Assembly (NCBI GenBank): GCA_910577955.1
Contig: CAJTNC010000013.1
Coordinates: 1-64,000 of the forward strand
Length of the DNA: 64,000 nucleotides
Source: an uncultured Lachnospiraceae bacterium
GTDB lineage: Bacteria > Bacillota > Clostridia > Lachnospirales > Lachnospiraceae
Direction of reading: 5' to 3'
In this document: piece after piece, positions 44,056 through 52,548 of the stretch
Layout of the letters: each line of letters starts with the position of its first letter
How positions within the stretch are numbered: the stretch's first letter is position 1
Made by a program: the position numbers and the translations under genes
Notes under the pieces: generated by a model
Told to the model about the DNA's origin: nothing
Database searches by the model: none
What the model saw: the letters and a program-made list of their open reading frames with translations, nothing else

Positions 44056-45051
44056 ATGCAGCGAATCACAGAGGATATTAAAACAGGGCAGTTAAAGCAG
44101 ATATATTTACTTTACGGCGATGAAGGCTATCTGGTCAGACAGTACAGAGACAGACTTTCGGAGGCTATGTTGGGCGGCGGCGATAAGATGAACGTCAACT
44201 GCTATGAGGGGAAAGGTGTGTCGGTGCCGGAGATCATCGACATGGCGGAGACGCTGCCCTTCTTTGCTGACAGACGTGTCATAATACTGGAAAACACGGA
44301 GCTGTTTAAATCCGGAGGGGAAAAACTGGCGGAGTATCTGAAAAGTCCTGCGCAGAGCAGCAGTTTTATCATCTCGGAACGGGAAGTGGATAAGCGAAGC
44401 GGTCTCTATAAAACGATTAAAAAGTATGGCTACGCGGCGGAGTTTGGCAGACAGGATGCAAAAACCCTTCAAAAATGGGTGCTTGGCATTTTGAAAAAGG
44501 AGAAAAAGCAGATATCTGCCCAAACCCTCAGCATGTTTTTGGAGGGCTGCGGGGATGATATGGAAAATATCAGGAAAGAGCTGGAAAAACTGCTCTGCTA
44601 TACGTTGGACAGAGAGGTCGTCACGGAAGATGACGTGAAGGAAATCTGTGTGCCGCAGATACAGAATCATATTTTTGATATGATAGAAGCTATCGCCGCA
44701 GGGAACAGCGAGAGAGCGCTACGCCTGTACTACGACCTGCTTGCGCTGAGGGAGCCGCCCATGCGGATACTGGCGCTGATCGGCAGACAGTTCAACATGC
44801 TTTTGCAGGTGAAAGAACTGGCGGAAAAAGGATATCCGCAGGCACTGATCGCGGAGAAAGTCGGTCTGCACGGTTTTGTTGCCGGAAAATATATGAAACA
44901 GGCCGCCGGATTTAAGATGCCCTTTTTAAAACAGGCTCTGGAGGACTGTGTGCAAGCGGATTACGATATCAAGTCAGGAAGGCTGGCCGAGCGGCTCAGC
45001 GTGGAGCTTCTGATCGTGAAATACGGAAGCAGAGGAAAGGAAAGAACATAG
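44056..45051 (+). CDS. holA: DNA polymerase III subunit delta
   Basis: 331 residues from ATG 44056, chosen for the AAAGGAAAGG site and because the protein then begins MQRITEDIKTGQLKQIYLLYGDEGYLV, the normal HolA start. The long upstream open frame overlaps comEC and is not expected to be translated. The family segment YLLYGDE, the RVIILENTELF strand and the C-terminal FDMIEAIAAGNSERAL region are all clear. The delta subunit opens the sliding clamp during loading. A strong terminator lies at 45093-45131. Confidence 0.92.
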   Translation: MQRITEDIKTGQLKQIYLLYGDEGYLVRQYRDRLSEAMLGGGDKMNVNCYEGKGVSVPEIIDMAETLPFFADRRVIILENTELFKSGGEKLAEYLKSPAQSSSFIISEREVDKRSGLYKTIKKYGYAAEFGRQDAKTLQKWVLGILKKEKKQISAQTLSMFLEGCGDDMENIRKELEKLLCYTLDREVVTEDDVKEICVPQIQNHIFDMIEAIAAGNSERALRLYYDLLALREPPMRILALIGRQFNMLLQVKELAEKGYPQALIAEKVGLHGFVAGKYMKQAAGFKMPFLKQALEDCVQADYDIKSGRLAERLSVELLIVKYGSRGKERT

Positions 45052-45092
45052 ATCTGCAGCGGTTTGGTATATGGCCGGTGCAGGTGATACAC

Positions 45093-45131
45093 AGCAGGGA
45101 ACTCTCCGAACGGGGACTCTCTGCTTTTTTT
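45093..45131 (+). terminator. Intrinsic terminator after holA
   Basis: AGCAGGGA...TCTCTGCT arms with an inner CTCC/GGGG pairing around a GAAC loop, followed by TTTTTTT at 45125-45131. It ends the com-holA transcript. Confidence 0.75.
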
Positions 45132-45284
45132 GAACGATAGATAATTTTTTTGGACTAAACAGCAGCTTATTCCGTCTAATAAGTATAAAAAGCAGAAGAA
45201 CCTGCTTACAGGATTTGCAAATCTGAAGTGAAGTTCCCGGGAATGTAAGGAAGTAAATGGCGGGAAAGGAGAGAGGAAATACGG

Positions 45285-45821
45285 ATGGAACAGTTGGTAA
45301 GAAGGGCGAAAAGCCATGATAAAGAAGCTTTTGAGGATCTGATGCAGGCACAGGCGCAGAGTATGTATAAGGTGGCGAAAGCGATTCTTAAAAATGATCA
45401 GGATGTGTTGGACGCCATGCAGGAGACGGCGTTGACCTGCTGGGAAAAAATAGGCACGCTGAAGCAGGAACGATATTTTAAAACATGGTTGATCAGGATC
45501 CTGATCAATCACTGCAATGAGATATGCAGACAGAGGAGTCATACCGTGCTGAATGAAGTGATGCCGGAGAAGGGAAGGCTTGAAGAAAGTTTTCTCAACG
45601 TGGAGTGGGATGACTTTTTGAGCGGTCTGGACAGAAAACACCGCACAGTAGTTATATTATATTATGTACAAGGATTTAAAACGAGAGAGATCGCGGAGAT
45701 ACTTAAAGTGAATGAGAGCACGGTGCGAAGCCGGCTTGCCGCCGCAAGACAGAAGATGGAGATGTTATATGAAAAAAACGCTCTGGCGGGCAGAAGGTTT
45801 AGCGGGAGAAATACAGGGTGA
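45285..45821 (+). CDS. ECF-type RNA polymerase sigma factor
   Basis: 178 residues, start ATG 45285 after AAAGGAGAGAGG. Region 2 includes DVLDAMQETALTCWEKI and FKTWLIRILINHCNE. Region 4 includes a helix-turn-helix in YVQGFKTREIAEILKVNESTVRSRLAAARQK. This is a two-domain extracytoplasmic-function sigma factor. A membrane protein of DUF4179 type lies 99 bases downstream and is its probable anti-sigma factor. Target promoters are unknown; such pairs usually respond to envelope stress. Confidence 0.92.
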   Translation: MEQLVRRAKSHDKEAFEDLMQAQAQSMYKVAKAILKNDQDVLDAMQETALTCWEKIGTLKQERYFKTWLIRILINHCNEICRQRSHTVLNEVMPEKGRLEESFLNVEWDDFLSGLDRKHRTVVILYYVQGFKTREIAEILKVNESTVRSRLAAARQKMEMLYEKNALAGRRFSGRNTG

Positions 45822-45920
45822 TGAGGACTGAACCGGTGTTGCGGCGGACGTCGGCCGGAAAAAGAAGCGTGTAGGAGTTGCTTAGTATTTGCACGGAAGT
45901 GCGGAAATGGAGAATAATGT

Positions 45921-47078
45921 ATGAGCAGATTTGACGATATGATACAGGGTTTGCAGGAGGACGTGAAAATCCCGGAGAACGTGTGGAGAGGGTATACGGA
46001 GACTTTGACAAGACTGCCTGAGAAGGGCGGATACGCAAAACGACGGGATGGGAGAAAAAAAGAATACACGGGCAGGCAGGGAAAGAGATCCGCAGGCGGC
46101 ATAGGTATGCTCAAAGCGGCGGCGCTTATTTTGGCGTCGGTCACTTTTTTGGGGACGGGCGCCTATGCAGCCGGGAAGTATTTCGGCATACTGGATTTTC
46201 TGAAAGGTAACGGAAATACGGCGGCTCTGCCGCCTGTGGAGGCTGAGGAACTGATCGTGCCGGTAGCCGAAGAAGAGCAGCAAAAGACGGAGATCACAGA
46301 GGGAATGGCGGCGGATTATACGGTGAAGGAAGCGATGTGTGACAGCGAGAGCATCTATGTGGTAGTGGAGGCAAAGGCGAAGGAAGAGGGACGCTATCTC
46401 TTTGTGCCGGAGGATGCGATAGCGGAAGATCCGGTCCGTGACTGGGGGATCGACAGCGATTTGAGCGCCGGAGAATATGCGGCGTCCAAAAATCTCGAGA
46501 TCATGCATGTGAACGCGGGCATTCAGAATACGGAGGAGCTGGGGATCGCCGTGTCCACCATATATTTTCAATGGGTGGAGGATGACGTGATGGATATCAT
46601 GATCGAGTGCGGCAAAACAGAAAGAGGAAAAACCCTTGACGTGGTGTGCACCGGGATACTTTGGGATGAAAGTATGACCAGTATGGAGGATATCCTGCGG
46701 ACGGAGATTCGTTTTACACTGACGGATATCAGTGACGCGGAGGTGATCTCCTACAGACCGGCAGATGTTCCTGAGATCCCCGGTGTAGCAGTGATCGAGA
46801 AAGCGGAGGTGGTTCAGACAAAGCTCGGCACCTATGTGGAAATAATTTATCGGAATGACAATGGGGAAAACTTTGACGGCCCCGCATTCAGGCTGGCAAA
46901 TGACAATGCACAGGAACACAGGATCAGAATGGCTTCCGGAACAGAGATGCTCGGAAGCGGGGAATATTTCTGGAAACTCAGTCTGGAAAAGAGAGAGTTC
47001 GGCGACAGCATTTTGCTGGAAGCCTATGATGGGCATACGAAGGAAGTGTACGGGACGTTTGAGTTAGTAAAAGCGTAG
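45921..47078 (+). CDS. DUF4179-type membrane protein, probable anti-sigma factor
   Basis: 385 residues. A short cytoplasmic N-terminal domain (1-60, basic toward the end), one membrane helix (about 63-83, GMLKAAALILASVTFLGTGAYA) and an extracytoplasmic region of about 300 residues. The segment AAGKYFGILDFL just after the helix is the DUF4179 pattern. The location downstream of an ECF sigma gene and the topology support an anti-sigma role, with the N-terminus binding the sigma factor. There is no classical zinc-binding anti-sigma motif. A perfect 13-bp hairpin at 47123-47161 follows. Confidence 0.8.
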   Translation: MSRFDDMIQGLQEDVKIPENVWRGYTETLTRLPEKGGYAKRRDGRKKEYTGRQGKRSAGGIGMLKAAALILASVTFLGTGAYAAGKYFGILDFLKGNGNTAALPPVEAEELIVPVAEEEQQKTEITEGMAADYTVKEAMCDSESIYVVVEAKAKEEGRYLFVPEDAIAEDPVRDWGIDSDLSAGEYAASKNLEIMHVNAGIQNTEELGIAVSTIYFQWVEDDVMDIMIECGKTERGKTLDVVCTGILWDESMTSMEDILRTEIRFTLTDISDAEVISYRPADVPEIPGVAVIEKAEVVQTKLGTYVEIIYRNDNGENFDGPAFRLANDNAQEHRIRMASGTEMLGSGEYFWKLSLEKREFGDSILLEAYDGHTKEVYGTFELVKA

Positions 47079-47122
47079 CGGAGATTTTTTCCGGACAGAT
47101 CACATATTGTACGTTTTATAGG

Positions 47123-47161
47123 ACACCGGTTTTGTTATATTTGACATGACAAAACCGGTGT
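47123..47161 (+). terminator. Perfect 13-bp hairpin, probable terminator
   Basis: ACACCGGTTTTGT (47123-47135) and its exact complement (47149-47161) enclose a 13-base loop. The T-run is short (TTT). It separates the sigma/anti-sigma pair from the DUF1653 gene. Confidence 0.65.
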
Positions 47162-47225
47162 TTGGGGTTATACTGTTAATGTCAGCCAAAAAAATCACAA
47201 AGCAGGCGGCAGAAAGAGGAATCAT

Positions 47226-47792
47226 ATGATGAGACAGCTTCCGAGACCGGGTGAAATTTTTAAACATTTTAAGGGGAACTGCTACCGCATCATTACGATA
47301 GCGGCACATGAAGAGACCGGTGAAAAACTGGTTATCTATCAGGCGCTGTACGGCAGTTACGGCGTATATGCGAGAGAACTTTCCGTATTTATGAGCCCTG
47401 TAGACAGAGAAAAATATCCTGATGCAGAGCAGAAAATGCGGTTTGAACTGGTGGAGAGCGGCGCGGCAGCTTTGGTGCAGCACAAGGCCGATGTTCAGAG
47501 CCGGTCGGAGGCAGCGGCGGATAAAACGGATGAGGATAAAAAGCATTCCCCCAAAAAAGAGGCGGAGCCGCAGATCGACCCGATGGTACTCGCATATCTG
47601 GATGCGGATACCTGCAAGGAAAAGCTGCAGATACTGACGACCATGAAAGACAGACTGACCGACCAGATGATCAACACGATGGCCATCGCCATAGATGTTG
47701 ACGTGAAGCCCGGTGACATCACGGAGCGGTATGAAGAGTTGAAGTACTGTCTGGCAATGAGAGAAAGATTTGAGGTAAGAAGGCTCCGTTAG
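47226..47792 (+). CDS. DUF1653 domain protein
   Basis: 188 residues. The N-terminal part (RPGEIFKHFKGNCYRII, then LVIYQALYGSYGVYARELSVFMSPVDREKYP) is the complete DUF1653 domain, about 65 residues, which is found alone or in longer proteins of unknown function. The C-terminal half is a charged linker followed by a helical region (MVLAYLDADTCKEKLQIL) that I do not recognise as a known domain. Soluble and cytoplasmic. It precedes a nucleotidase gene by 30 bases and may be co-transcribed. Confidence 0.85.
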   Translation: MMRQLPRPGEIFKHFKGNCYRIITIAAHEETGEKLVIYQALYGSYGVYARELSVFMSPVDREKYPDAEQKMRFELVESGAAALVQHKADVQSRSEAAADKTDEDKKHSPKKEAEPQIDPMVLAYLDADTCKEKLQILTTMKDRLTDQMINTMAIAIDVDVKPGDITERYEELKYCLAMRERFEVRRLR

Positions 47793-47822
47793 TGCCGGAA
47801 TATGCGGCAGAAAGGAGCGAAT

Positions 47823-48740
47823 ATGGCTTTTGATCTGGGAAACAGGCTTGTGATCGGTGTGTCCTCGAGAGCGCTTTTTGATCTGGCGAAGGAGAATGAA
47901 CTTTTTGAGAGAGAAGGTGTGGAGGCCTACTGCAGCTATCAGGTGGAGCATGAACAGGAACTGTTAAAACCGGGCCCCGGCTTTGCATTAGTGAAAGCTC
48001 TGCTCAATATCAATAAGATACCCGGACAGGAGGGGCGCGTGGAAGTGATCGTGATGTCCCGAAACAGTCCGGATACGTCTTTGCGGGTGTTCAACGCGAT
48101 TCGGGAATATGGCCTTGATATCACAAGGGCGGCCTTGGTCAGCGGTGTTTCTCTGGCTCCCTATCTGGCGGCTTTTAAGACGGATCTGTTTTTATCGGCC
48201 TATGAGGAGGACGTACAGGGGGCGATCGACAGCGGTATCGCGGCAGGTATCATCTGCGGCGACGGCATACATACCTACAACTGCGACGGGGACATCAGAC
48301 AGATCCGTATCGCTTTCGACGGCGACGCGGTGTTGTTTTCGGATGAATCGGAGAGGATCTATCAGGAAAAGGGGCTGGAGGCATTTGAGAAAAATGAGCG
48401 GGAAAATGCAAAAAATCCGCTGAAAGCCGGCCCTTTTGCCAAGTTTTTAAAGACGATCTCGGATCTGCAGAAAGAATTTCCGCAGGAGGAGGCGCCCATC
48501 AGAACAGCGCTTGTAACGGCCAGAAGCGCGCCTGCCCACGAGCGGGTGATCCGTACCCTCAGAGCCTGGGGGGTCAGGATAGACGAAGCCTTTTTTCTGG
48601 GGGGCGTGCAGAAAAGGGATATCCTGAAAGCCTTCGGAGCGCATATCTTTTTTGACGATCAGGCGGTGCACACCGAGGCGGCCTCGGAAGTGGTTCCTTC
48701 GGCGAGAGTGCCTCTGCGGTGTGAAGTCAGAGGGCCGTAA
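47823..48740 (+). CDS. Cytosolic 5'-nucleotidase (NT5C1-like)
   Basis: 305 residues from ATG 47823, preceded by GAAAGGAGCG; an upstream in-frame ATG at 47802 has no site. The family pattern is clear: VIGVSSRALFDLAKENELF, KPGPGFALVKALLNIN, VIVMSRNSPDTSLRVFNAI, and a late GVRIDEAFFLGGVQKRDIL. Members of this family (Pfam 5_nucleotid) remove phosphate from AMP or IMP and related nucleotides. Bacterial members near metabolic genes have no settled role. The next gene is the SfsA-MutY fusion 35 bases later. Confidence 0.85.
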   Translation: MAFDLGNRLVIGVSSRALFDLAKENELFEREGVEAYCSYQVEHEQELLKPGPGFALVKALLNINKIPGQEGRVEVIVMSRNSPDTSLRVFNAIREYGLDITRAALVSGVSLAPYLAAFKTDLFLSAYEEDVQGAIDSGIAAGIICGDGIHTYNCDGDIRQIRIAFDGDAVLFSDESERIYQEKGLEAFEKNERENAKNPLKAGPFAKFLKTISDLQKEFPQEEAPIRTALVTARSAPAHERVIRTLRAWGVRIDEAFFLGGVQKRDILKAFGAHIFFDDQAVHTEAASEVVPSARVPLRCEVRGP

Positions 48741-48775
48741 TATGAAATATCACAACAGAAAAGGCAGCGGTATTG

Positions 48776-50593
48776 ATGAAATATGAACATATTGAGAAAG
48801 GAACTTTTCTCTCAAGACCCAACCGGTTTATTGCATGGGTAAATATAGACGGACGGGAAGAGAAAGTTCATGTAAAAAATACGGGCAGATGCCGGGAACT
48901 GCTGAAAGAGAGCGCCCTTGTCTATCTGGAGAAGCCTGACAGCGCAAACCGTGCCACAGCCTACGATCTGGTGGCGGTGGAAAAAGAGGGAAGGATCGTC
49001 AATATAGATTCTCAGGCGCCGAATAAGGCAGTCAGAGAGTGGCTGCTTTCCGGCGGGCTTTTTTCGGGGGTATCCCTCGTAAAACCGGAGACGACTTTCG
49101 GAGAATCCCGTTTTGACTTTTATATAGAGGCGGAAAATGAGAGAAAAGGAGGCAGGACGCGCCGGATCTTTATGGAGGTAAAGGGCTGCACGCTGGAGGA
49201 AGGCGGCGTGGGCAAATTTCCGGACGCGCCTTCGGAGAGAGCTGTAAAACATGTGAGAGAGCTGATTCTGGCGGCGAAGGCAGGCTATGAGAGTTATCTG
49301 CTTTTTATTGTGCAGATGGATCGGGTAAACTATGTGGTGCCAAACGCACAAACCCAGCCGGAGTTTGCCGGAGCGTTGCTTGAGGCGAGAAGGGCCGGGG
49401 TTCGGATCATCGCCAGAGACTGTCTGGTGACGAAAGACACTATGGAGATTAGAAATCCATTGCCCGTGTACTTATCTGAGATGGATCGAATACCGAATCC
49501 TTTGCTTGACTGGTATAGTCAGGGGAGGAGGATCCTGCCTTGGAGAGAGGATCCTACGCCCTATCATGTGTGGCTGTCCGAGATCATGCTGCAGCAAACC
49601 AGAGTGGAGGCGGTAAAGCCTTATTATGACAGGTTTTTGCAGGCGCTGCCGGATATTTCTTCTCTGGCGGAGGCGGAGGAAGAGTCTCTCTTAAAACTTT
49701 GGGAGGGACTCGGATATTACAACCGGGTCAGAAATCTGCAGAAAGCGGCGAAACAGATCATGAATGACTATAATGGTCAAATGCCGGAAGACTGGGAGGA
49801 ACTGAAGAAACTGGCAGGCATCGGCAGCTATACGGCCGGGGCGGTGGCTTCCATCGCCTACGGGAAGAAGGCGCCGGCGGTTGACGGAAACGTACTGCGG
49901 GTGATCTCCAGAGTGACGCTGGACGGCAGGGATATTCTCGAGACAAAAACAAAAAGATCTGTGGAGCAGGATCTGCTTTGCGTCATACCGGAAGAGCGCC
50001 CCGGAGATTTCAATCAGGCGATGATGGAACTTGGGGCAATGGTCTGTCTGCCAAACGGCAGGCCGAAATGCGGGGAATGTCCGCTAAAAGAATTTTGTCT
50101 TGCCTATGAGAAGGGCTGCATGATGGATTACCCGAAGAAAGCACCCAAAAAGGCAAGAAAAATAGAGGAAAAAACCGTATTAGTCCTACAGGATCAGACA
50201 AGAGCAGCATTGACTAAGAGAGACAATAAGGGGCTTTTGGCCGGTTTTTATGAGTTTCCCTGTCTGCCCGGAAAAAGAAGCGCTAAACAGGTGCTTGCGT
50301 ATTTGAAAGAGCTTGGCTTTGAGTCCCTCCGCATAAAAGAGATCGGAGAGGCAAAGCATGTCTTTACACATAAAGAATGGCATATGACCGGCTACTGCGT
50401 CAGGACGGATGAGCTTGCCGACAGAAGGGAGGCCGCGGAAAAAGCCGGAGTTATTTTTGTGGAGAAGGAGGAGATAGAGGAGAAATATCCGCTGCCTTCC
50501 GCCTATGCGGTCTACGCGAAATATCTGGATATCGTGCAGGGGGCGGATGCATTCAGACGGGAAAATAAAACAGAAACGGAGAAAAGAGTATGA
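48776..50593 (+). CDS. SfsA-MutY fusion: nuclease-like domain + A/G-specific adenine glycosylase
   Basis: 605 residues, start ATG 48776 (TTG 48773 is one codon earlier). Residues 1 to about 235 form a complete SfsA protein: HVKNTGRCRELL, the PD-(D/E)XK-like SRFDFYIE...FMEVKGCTL and FPDAPSERAVKHVREL. Residues about 240-600 form a complete MutY: the catalytic Glu in LSEIMLQQTRVE, the helix-hairpin-helix LAGIGSYTAGAVASIA with the Asp in APAVDGNVLR, four cysteines for the 4Fe-4S cluster (C-x6-C-x2-C-x5-C near residue 435) and a C-terminal NUDIX-like domain. MutY removes adenine paired with 8-oxoguanine. The fusion suggests that SfsA acts on DNA in the same pathway. It overlaps the next gene by ATGA. 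Confidence 0.93.
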   Translation: MKYEHIEKGTFLSRPNRFIAWVNIDGREEKVHVKNTGRCRELLKESALVYLEKPDSANRATAYDLVAVEKEGRIVNIDSQAPNKAVREWLLSGGLFSGVSLVKPETTFGESRFDFYIEAENERKGGRTRRIFMEVKGCTLEEGGVGKFPDAPSERAVKHVRELILAAKAGYESYLLFIVQMDRVNYVVPNAQTQPEFAGALLEARRAGVRIIARDCLVTKDTMEIRNPLPVYLSEMDRIPNPLLDWYSQGRRILPWREDPTPYHVWLSEIMLQQTRVEAVKPYYDRFLQALPDISSLAEAEEESLLKLWEGLGYYNRVRNLQKAAKQIMNDYNGQMPEDWEELKKLAGIGSYTAGAVASIAYGKKAPAVDGNVLRVISRVTLDGRDILETKTKRSVEQDLLCVIPEERPGDFNQAMMELGAMVCLPNGRPKCGECPLKEFCLAYEKGCMMDYPKKAPKKARKIEEKTVLVLQDQTRAALTKRDNKGLLAGFYEFPCLPGKRSAKQVLAYLKELGFESLRIKEIGEAKHVFTHKEWHMTGYCVRTDELADRREAAEKAGVIFVEKEEIEEKYPLPSAYAVYAKYLDIVQGADAFRRENKTETEKRV

Positions 50594-51615
50594 AATTACT
50601 ATCGATTGCGATTCCTTGTTACAATTCGGCGGCATATATGAGAAAATGTATTGAGTCTCTGGTGCCCGGCGGGGAAGATGTGGAGATTTTGGTGGTCAAT
50701 GACGGTTCGGAAGATGAAACGCCGGAAATCGCTATGGAATATGTGGAAAAGTTTCCGGGTATCGTACGGTTGATCAATCAGGAAAACGGAGGACACGGCG
50801 CGGCGGTCAACACAGGCATCAGGGAGGCAAAGGGACTGTACTTTAAAGTGGTGGACAGCGACGACTGGGTAAAAAGGGAGGCATATGAGGAGATACTGGA
50901 AACATTGCGGCGTTTTGCCGGCACCAGGACAGTGCTTGATATGTTGATCAGCAATTTTGTCTACGAAAAAGTGGGAGAAAAGCATCATAAAGTGATGCGC
51001 TACCGGCATGCCCTGCCTAAGAATGAATTGTTTAGCTGGAAGGATGTGAAGCATTTCATGAAAGGGCAGTATATCCTGATGCACTCGGTCATTTTCCGGA
51101 CAAAACTCCTTAGGGAGTGCGGATTGAAGCTGCCGGAGAAAACTTTTTATGTGGACAATATTTTTGTGTTTGAACCTCTTGTGCAGGTGGAAAACATGTA
51201 TTATCTGGATGTAAATTTCTACCGTTACTACATAGGGAGAGAGGATCAGTCGGTGAATGAGTCCGTCATGATCTCCCGCATCGATCAGCAGATCAGAGTC
51301 AATAAGATAATGTTTGACTTTTACAATACGAATTTTTCAAGTATAGGAGCGGAAAAACACAGACGGAAGTACATGTATAATTATCTGGAGATCATCACGG
51401 TGATATCCACGATCATGCTGGCAATTTCCGGGACGCCTGAGAATTTGGAAAAGCGGACAGAACTCTGGAAGTATTTTAAGGAGAATAATTACAGGCTGTA
51501 TCACAGGCTCAGGTACGGCCTCTTGTGCGGCTATACGAATCTGCCGGGGAAAGGCGGACGAAAGATTTCCATAGACGGCTATAAACTGTGCCGGAGGTTT
51601 TTTAAATTTAACTGA
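50590..51615 (+). CDS. Glycosyltransferase family 2
   Basis: 341 residues. Begins LLSIAIPCYNSAAYMRKCIESL; conserved GT-A features are VVNDGSEDET (nucleotide-sugar binding), NQENGGHGAAVNTGI and KVVDSDDWV (DxD-type metal site). The C-terminal region (FYRYYIGREDQSVNESV) is typical for GT2 enzymes of cell-wall or capsule polymers. No membrane helix is obvious. The start overlaps the stop of the SfsA-MutY gene. The sugar donor and acceptor are unknown. Confidence 0.9.
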   Translation: MKLLSIAIPCYNSAAYMRKCIESLVPGGEDVEILVVNDGSEDETPEIAMEYVEKFPGIVRLINQENGGHGAAVNTGIREAKGLYFKVVDSDDWVKREAYEEILETLRRFAGTRTVLDMLISNFVYEKVGEKHHKVMRYRHALPKNELFSWKDVKHFMKGQYILMHSVIFRTKLLRECGLKLPEKTFYVDNIFVFEPLVQVENMYYLDVNFYRYYIGREDQSVNESVMISRIDQQIRVNKIMFDFYNTNFSSIGAEKHRRKYMYNYLEIITVISTIMLAISGTPENLEKRTELWKYFKENNYRLYHRLRYGLLCGYTNLPGKGGRKISIDGYKLCRRFFKFN

Positions 51616-51621
51616 TGACAC

Positions 51622-51664
51622 TGCCCCGTCAGCCATAAGAATAAAGGCGGGCGGGGCATTAAAA
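51622..51664. terminator. Hairpin between convergent genes
   Basis: TGCCCCG (51622-51628) pairs with CGGGGCA (51652-51658), followed by TTAAAA. It lies between the glycosyltransferase (+) and the repeat membrane protein (-). It has no long T-run. Confidence 0.5.
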
Positions 51665-51710
51665 TCCGGCAGGATCCGATCCGTATATTTCCGGATGATA
51701 GATATCACAT

Positions 51711-52520
51711 TCAGGACATCAAACGCATCACAAGCGTGAAGCACCAGAAAAAGTAGAAAACATGTGCCAGAATATAACAGATGGTGAACACGACGGGAAG
51801 CGTTTTCTTTTGTTTCACTACATGAGCGCGCCAGATAAAATATCCCGGCTTGAGGAAAATGGTAAACAGGATCAGTCCGAGGATGGGATATCCCTTTTTG
51901 TGCACCGTTACGATATCAATGATGGAAAAAGCTAAAATACTGAATCCGAGAGCATAAGTAAGCAGCGTATAAATAACGGATGCGCCTGCGGAGGCGGAGT
52001 AAGTATCCATCAGGGAGGAATACACGTTGTAAAAATTCTGGCTTAGGATAACGTCCAGATTCTCGGCGGAGAAAGTTGCGTTTATTAAGCTCATGGAAAA
52101 AATAATGGTGATGAGCGCGGACACTGCGGTCAGTGTCATTAAAATATAATAAAAAACATTGGAAACAGTCTCCTGCACGGGAGCTGCCTGCTGATAGGCA
52201 GCCTGCGGATTGACAAAGGGCTGCTGTCCGTAGTTCTGGTACTGCCCGTAGTTGTAGGGGCCGTTCTGCCCGTAGTTTTGATTCTGCCCGTAGCTGTAAG
52301 GGCCGTTTTGCCCATAGTTCTGGTACTGTTCGTAATTTTGATTCTGTCCGTAGTTGTAAGAGCCGTTTTGCCCGTAGTTTTGGTACTGTTCGTAATTTTG
52401 ATTCTGTCCGTAGTTGTAAGGGCCGTTTTGTCCGTAGTTTTGATTCGGGTCGTAATACTGTCCGTTACCCTGCTGATCGGTGTTGTTCAAATTTGTGTTG
52501 TTGTTTTCTGTTTCGTTCAT
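51711..52520 (-). CDS. Low-complexity Q/N/Y/G repeat protein with membrane domain
   Basis: 269 residues. Residues 1 to about 105 are almost only Gln, Asn, Tyr, Gly and Pro, built from a 20-residue repeat (NYGQNGPYNYGQNQNYEQYQ) present about two and a half times plus partial copies. This region resembles prion-like or disordered sequence. The rest has four hydrophobic segments (around residues 120-145, 175-200, 210-225 and 245-265) and resembles small Lachnospiraceae membrane proteins of unknown function. The start ATG is at 52520. A 28-base gap separates it from metF upstream, so both may be on one transcript. Confidence 0.85.
   Translation of the reverse strand: MNETENNNTNLNNTDQQGNGQYYDPNQNYGQNGPYNYGQNQNYEQYQNYGQNGSYNYGQNQNYEQYQNYGQNGPYSYGQNQNYGQNGPYNYGQYQNYGQQPFVNPQAAYQQAAPVQETVSNVFYYILMTLTAVSALITIIFSMSLINATFSAENLDVILSQNFYNVYSSLMDTYSASAGASVIYTLLTYALGFSILAFSIIDIVTVHKKGYPILGLILFTIFLKPGYFIWRAHVVKQKKTLPVVFTICYILAHVFYFFWCFTLVMRLMS
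52220..52450 (-). repeat. 60-bp tandem repeat inside the low-complexity gene
   Basis: Two nearly exact 60-base units and several partial units made from CCGTAGTT, TTGATTCTG and GGGCCGTT blocks (read on the + strand). It encodes the 20-residue repeat. Such arrays change copy number by slippage. Confidence 0.8.
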
Positions 52521-52548
52521 GGTAGTTTTGCCGCCTTTCTTTTTCTTT

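Noticed and set aside
45882..47036. 384-residue minus frame opposite the DUF4179 gene
   Set aside because: Antisense shadow almost exactly mirroring the real gene; no start site or domain.
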